This document shows positions 61,846-64,000 of a DNA stretch of 64,000 bases, piece after piece. The translations under genes and the position numbers were made by a program. Under the pieces are notes generated by a model. That model did no database searches and was not told the DNA's origin. It saw only the letters and a program-made list of their open reading frames with translations. The DNA is from Rhodospirillaceae bacterium (GTDB lineage: Bacteria; Pseudomonadota; Alphaproteobacteria; Kiloniellales; DSM-21159): NCBI GenBank assembly GCA_006969625.1, contig CP030885.1:2367430-2431429 (forward strand), read 5' to 3'. Every line of letters begins with the position of its first letter. Positions within the stretch are counted from its first letter, which is position 1.

Positions 61846-61861
61846 TGCCGCGGGCCGCGGG

Positions 61862-62692
61862 TCAGTCGTGGCGACGCTCCGGGCTCCCCGCCAGCAGTCC
61901 CGGGCGCACGAAGGCCGTGACGTGGGGCCAGCCGAAGCTGTCGGCCGGCAGGTGGCGCAGACCCGCCGACTCGATCCGGGAGATCAGGGGCTTCTGCTCC
62001 TCGGGCTCGGCATGGATCTCGATGAGCAGCGCGCGGACCTGCGCCAGCCACTCCGGCGTCTCGCGAAAGAGCGCGAACTCGGCGCCCTCGACATCGACCT
62101 TCAGCAGGTCCGGCCGCCCGCCCGCTTGCGCTACGGCCCGCAGGACCGTGGCCATGGACACGGTGCGCACCGCTACGCCGTGCCCGCCTGTCTGTTCGCT
62201 TTCCAGCTTGCCGAGGTTGGCTGCATCGGATCTCCGAAACGCCGCCTCGCCGTCCTCGGCCGACACCGCCGCCTCGATCACCGTGGCCGCCAGGCCGTTC
62301 TGGGCGAGGTTGCGGCGCAACAGCGCGAGGTTCCGGGCATCCGGCTCGACCGCCACCACCCGGCGCACGCCGTAGGCGTGGCGGCACCAGAGGCTGGTCA
62401 GGCCGATGTTGGCGCCGAGATCGACGAGCGTGTTGAAGGGACCGGCCAGCGGCAGCCGGTAGACCCGGTCGAGGAAAACCTCGCGCAGGGTGTCCAGGTC
62501 GCCGCGGTTCAGCCCGTAGCTGACGATCAGGCCTTCGATGCGCACGCTGTGCACCGTCGACAGCGGACCGGTCAGGTGCAAGAGCGGGGCGATCAGGAAG
62601 TCCAGCGCAAGCCGGCAGCCGGAGCGCCGGTCCCGGCACGCGGCGAACGCGCGGCGCGCCAGCAGCACTCGACGGTAGATGCGACCCAGCAT
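61862..62692 (-). CDS. FkbM family methyltransferase
   Basis: A 276-residue SAM-dependent methyltransferase. TLVDLGANIGLTSLWCR near 95-115 is motif I, VVAVEPDARNLALL is motif II, and LLKVDVEGAEFALF is the FkbM hallmark. Substrates are often sugars or small oxygen groups. The start used is ATG 62692 with GGAG upstream; the frame continues into the IS element. A perfect TTGACA stands at 62743-62748 on the minus strand, but its -10 is weak. Confidence 0.88.
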   Translation of the reverse strand: MLGRIYRRVLLARRAFAACRDRRSGCRLALDFLIAPLLHLTGPLSTVHSVRIEGLIVSYGLNRGDLDTLREVFLDRVYRLPLAGPFNTLVDLGANIGLTSLWCRHAYGVRRVVAVEPDARNLALLRRNLAQNGLAATVIEAAVSAEDGEAAFRRSDAANLGKLESEQTGGHGVAVRTVSMATVLRAVAQAGGRPDLLKVDVEGAEFALFRETPEWLAQVRALLIEIHAEPEEQKPLISRIESAGLRHLPADSFGWPHVTAFVRPGLLAGSPERRHD

Positions 62693-62880
62693 GTCCGAGC
62701 TTCTCCAAAGACGGATCGCCGGGTAGCCGCGTCCCGCTGGCCTGTCAATCGCCCTGACCGCGCAGCGTCGGACCGCCGTGCGGCAACTAGAGCCGTTTTC
62801 TCGGCATTGGAATCGTATTGGGATTCCCAAGGGCTGTCGGATGTGATTCACCCTGAGGGCTGGATTGGAGGCCAGCCATC

Positions 62881-63267
62881 ATGGGCAAATCTCTTTCCTT
62901 GGATCTTCGTCAGCGTGTGGTCGACGCGGTTGAAAGCGGGCAGTCCCGGCGTGCCGCGGCGGAGCGTTTCGGTGTCTCGGTGTCATCCGCGGTCCGCTGG
63001 ACGCAGCGCGCGCGCACCCTTGGTCACCTGGCGCCGGGTAAACGCGGCGGTGACAAGCGCACGCACCGGATTGACGCTTACAGCGCGTTGATCCTCGGTT
63101 GGGTTAACGAGACGCCGGACATAACGCTTGGCGAAGTGTCGGAGCGTCTGGCCGCCGCGCATGGATACAAGCCCGCCTGGAGCGTTGTGTGCCGGTTCTT
63201 CCAACGCCACGGCATGACGCGCAAAAAAAGACAGCGCATGCCGCCGAGCAGGACCGCGCCGATGTAG
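62881..63267 (+). CDS. IS630-family transposase, N-terminal frame (OrfA)
   Basis: A 128-residue product beginning [20 protein letters not shown], with a helix-turn-helix in [24 protein letters not shown] and an arginine-rich second DNA-binding part. It ends soon after the A7 run at 63223-63229. Alone it could bind the IS ends; joined to the next frame it makes the full transposase. Confidence 0.9.
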   Translation: MGKSLSLDLRQRVVDAVESGQSRRAAAERFGVSVSSAVRWTQRARTLGHLAPGKRGGDKRTHRIDAYSALILGWVNETPDITLGEVSERLAAAHGYKPAWSVVCRFFQRHGMTRKKRQRMPPSRTAPM

Positions 63268-63830
63268 CGCGGCGGCGTCTCGCCTGGTTCGAAGGGCAAC
63301 CCGATCTCGATCCCGAACGTCTTGTCTTCATCGATGAATGCGGCACGTCGACCAAGATGGCCCGGCTCTATGGCCGTGCCCCCAAAGGCGAGCGATGCCG
63401 TGCGCCAATCCCCCATGGCCATTGGAAAACAACGACTTTTGTGGGCGCTTTGCGACTGTCGGGCATGACCGCGCCAATGACTTTGGGGGGAGCGATGAAC
63501 GGTGCGGCCTTCCTCGCCTATGTCGAACACTGTCTGGTCCCCACACTCGCCCCCGGCGACATCGTCGTCATGGACAACCTGCCGGCTCATAAGCCGCCGG
63601 CTATTCGCAAAGCCATCGAAAACGCCGGAGCGGAACTGCACTTCCTGCCGCCCTACAGCCCCGATTTCAATCCCATCGAAATGGCCTTCTCGAAGGTCAA
63701 AGCCTTCCTGAAAAAGATCGCAGCACGGACCGTCACAGACCTGTGGGACGCGATCCGCGATGCCATCGACGCCGTCACACCAGCGGACTGTCGGGGCTTC
63801 TTCACCGCCGCAGGCTATGAACCAGATTGA
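63189..63830 (+). CDS. IS630-family transposase, catalytic frame (OrfB)
   Basis: The open frame carries the DDE catalytic core: D in [13 protein letters not shown] in [10 protein letters not shown] and E in [11 protein letters not shown]. It has no good start of its own and is most likely entered from OrfA by a minus-one slip on the A7 run near 63223. After the slip the protein reads through [19 protein letters not shown]. All three acidic residues are present, so the element may still be active. Confidence 0.87.
   Translation: MPVLPTPRHDAQKKTAHAAEQDRADVARRRLAWFEGQPDLDPERLVFIDECGTSTKMARLYGRAPKGERCRAPIPHGHWKTTTFVGALRLSGMTAPMTLGGAMNGAAFLAYVEHCLVPTLAPGDIVVMDNLPAHKPPAIRKAIENAGAELHFLPPYSPDFNPIEMAFSKVKAFLKKIAARTVTDLWDAIRDAIDAVTPADCRGFFTAAGYEPD
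63223..63229 (+). other. A7 slippage site joining the transposase frames
   Basis: Seven adenines where OrfA (codons AAA AAA AGA) and OrfB overlap. A one-base backward slip, by the ribosome or by RNA polymerase on the A run, moves reading to OrfB. IS630 elements often use this device. Confidence 0.7.
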
Positions 63831-63842
63831 TCGGAATCCGCT

Positions 63843-63998
63843 CTAGAAGCCGTTGGTGAAGAACTGCGCCATGCCGAGCTTGAAGGTGGCCGCGCAAATC
63901 AGCGCGAAGACGACTTTCGGCCAGACCTGCGCCTTGACCACCGCCGGGACCGCAAAGATCAAGGTGGCAATCAACAGCGCGATGAAGAGGAATTCCAT
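63843..63998 (-). CDS. 51-residue membrane protein ending at the IS junction
   Basis: Starting at ATG 63998, the product begins MEFLFIALLIATLIFAVPAV and ends KLGMAQFFTNGF. It has two hydrophobic helices (about 3-21 and 29-43). The TAG stop is cut by the IS: its T and A are the target TA and the last base is the IS end. The sequence without the IS also gives TAG, so the protein is unchanged. The start could lie further upstream, beyond the window edge. I do not recognise a family. Confidence 0.65.
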   Translation of the reverse strand: MEFLFIALLIATLIFAVPAVVKAQVWPKVVFALICAATFKLGMAQFFTNGF

Positions 63999-64000
63999 CA

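Larger units (their letters stand above)
62790..63843 (+). mobile_element. IS630-family insertion sequence
   Basis: About 1.05 kb, bounded by TA at 62788-62789 and 63844-63845, with both ends starting GAGC inward. TA duplication is the IS630 signature. The inverted repeats match well only over the first bases. The transposase is in two frames joined at an A7 run. It lies between the FkbM gene and a small membrane gene whose stop codon it rebuilds. Confidence 0.88.

Overview
The window is a GC-rich chromosomal segment of an alphaproteobacterium. Most of it keeps a gene order I recognise from that class: tpiA-secG-pyrG-kdsA-eno-ftsB-pdhABC-lpdA-lipA, then pncC-pgpA-ispDF, then dusB-ntrB-ntrC-ntrY-ntrX-trkA-hfq-hflX. 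Fused IspDF, a lipoyl domain on PdhB, the AapJQMP amino-acid transporter and FtsB next to the pdh genes all fit. The Rhodospirillales are my best guess at order level, but no rRNA gene is present to confirm it.

Layout. 1-0.6 kb: groES and the start of groEL behind a sigma-70 promoter and a CIRCE operator. 0.6-14 kb, minus strand: hflX, hfq, a HAD phosphatase, a D-amino-acid aminotransferase, trkA, the two nitrogen two-component systems NtrYX and NtrBC, dusB and a CcsA-type cytochrome c biogenesis protein. 14-17 kb, plus strand: ispDF, pgpA, pncC and a CPBP protease, tightly overlapped. 17-32 kb, minus strand: a COQ10/RatA-like protein, lipA, a two-gene pentapeptide/membrane pair, lpdA, a cupin, pdhC, pdhB, pdhA, ftsB, eno, two small unknown genes, kdsA, pyrG, secG and tpiA. 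32-35.5 kb, plus strand: a PpiD-like chaperone and trpE, without the usual trpG after it.

35.5-42 kb, minus strand: an arginase-fold protein and the general L-amino-acid ABC transporter aapJ-Q-M-P, whose AapM is unusually long. 42-47 kb: a cystathionine beta-lyase family enzyme, a short ModE-type regulator and modABC for molybdate uptake. 47-54.5 kb: divergent phnF and the C-P lyase operon phnG-H-I-J-K-L-M plus a DUF1045 gene. No phnN and no phosphonate transporter genes are seen here.

54.5-64 kb is a looser accessory region: a possible cysteine-hydrolase-like unknown, an Fpg/Nei glycosylase, a site-2 protease, a PuuD-like amidohydrolase, a 2OG-Fe(II) oxygenase, a PAS protein, a glutamine-synthetase-like ligase, an SDR, tRNA-Thr(UGU), an FkbM methyltransferase, an IS630-family element and a 51-residue membrane protein whose stop codon sits on the IS junction.

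I did not find a clearly new multi-gene system. The best leads are the membrane/pentapeptide pair inserted between lpdA and lipA, the long AapM, the unknown protein with a Cys-His-Asp pattern, the arginase-fold protein with altered metal ligands, the large palindrome between modE and modA, and the IS630 insertion that rebuilds a stop codon.
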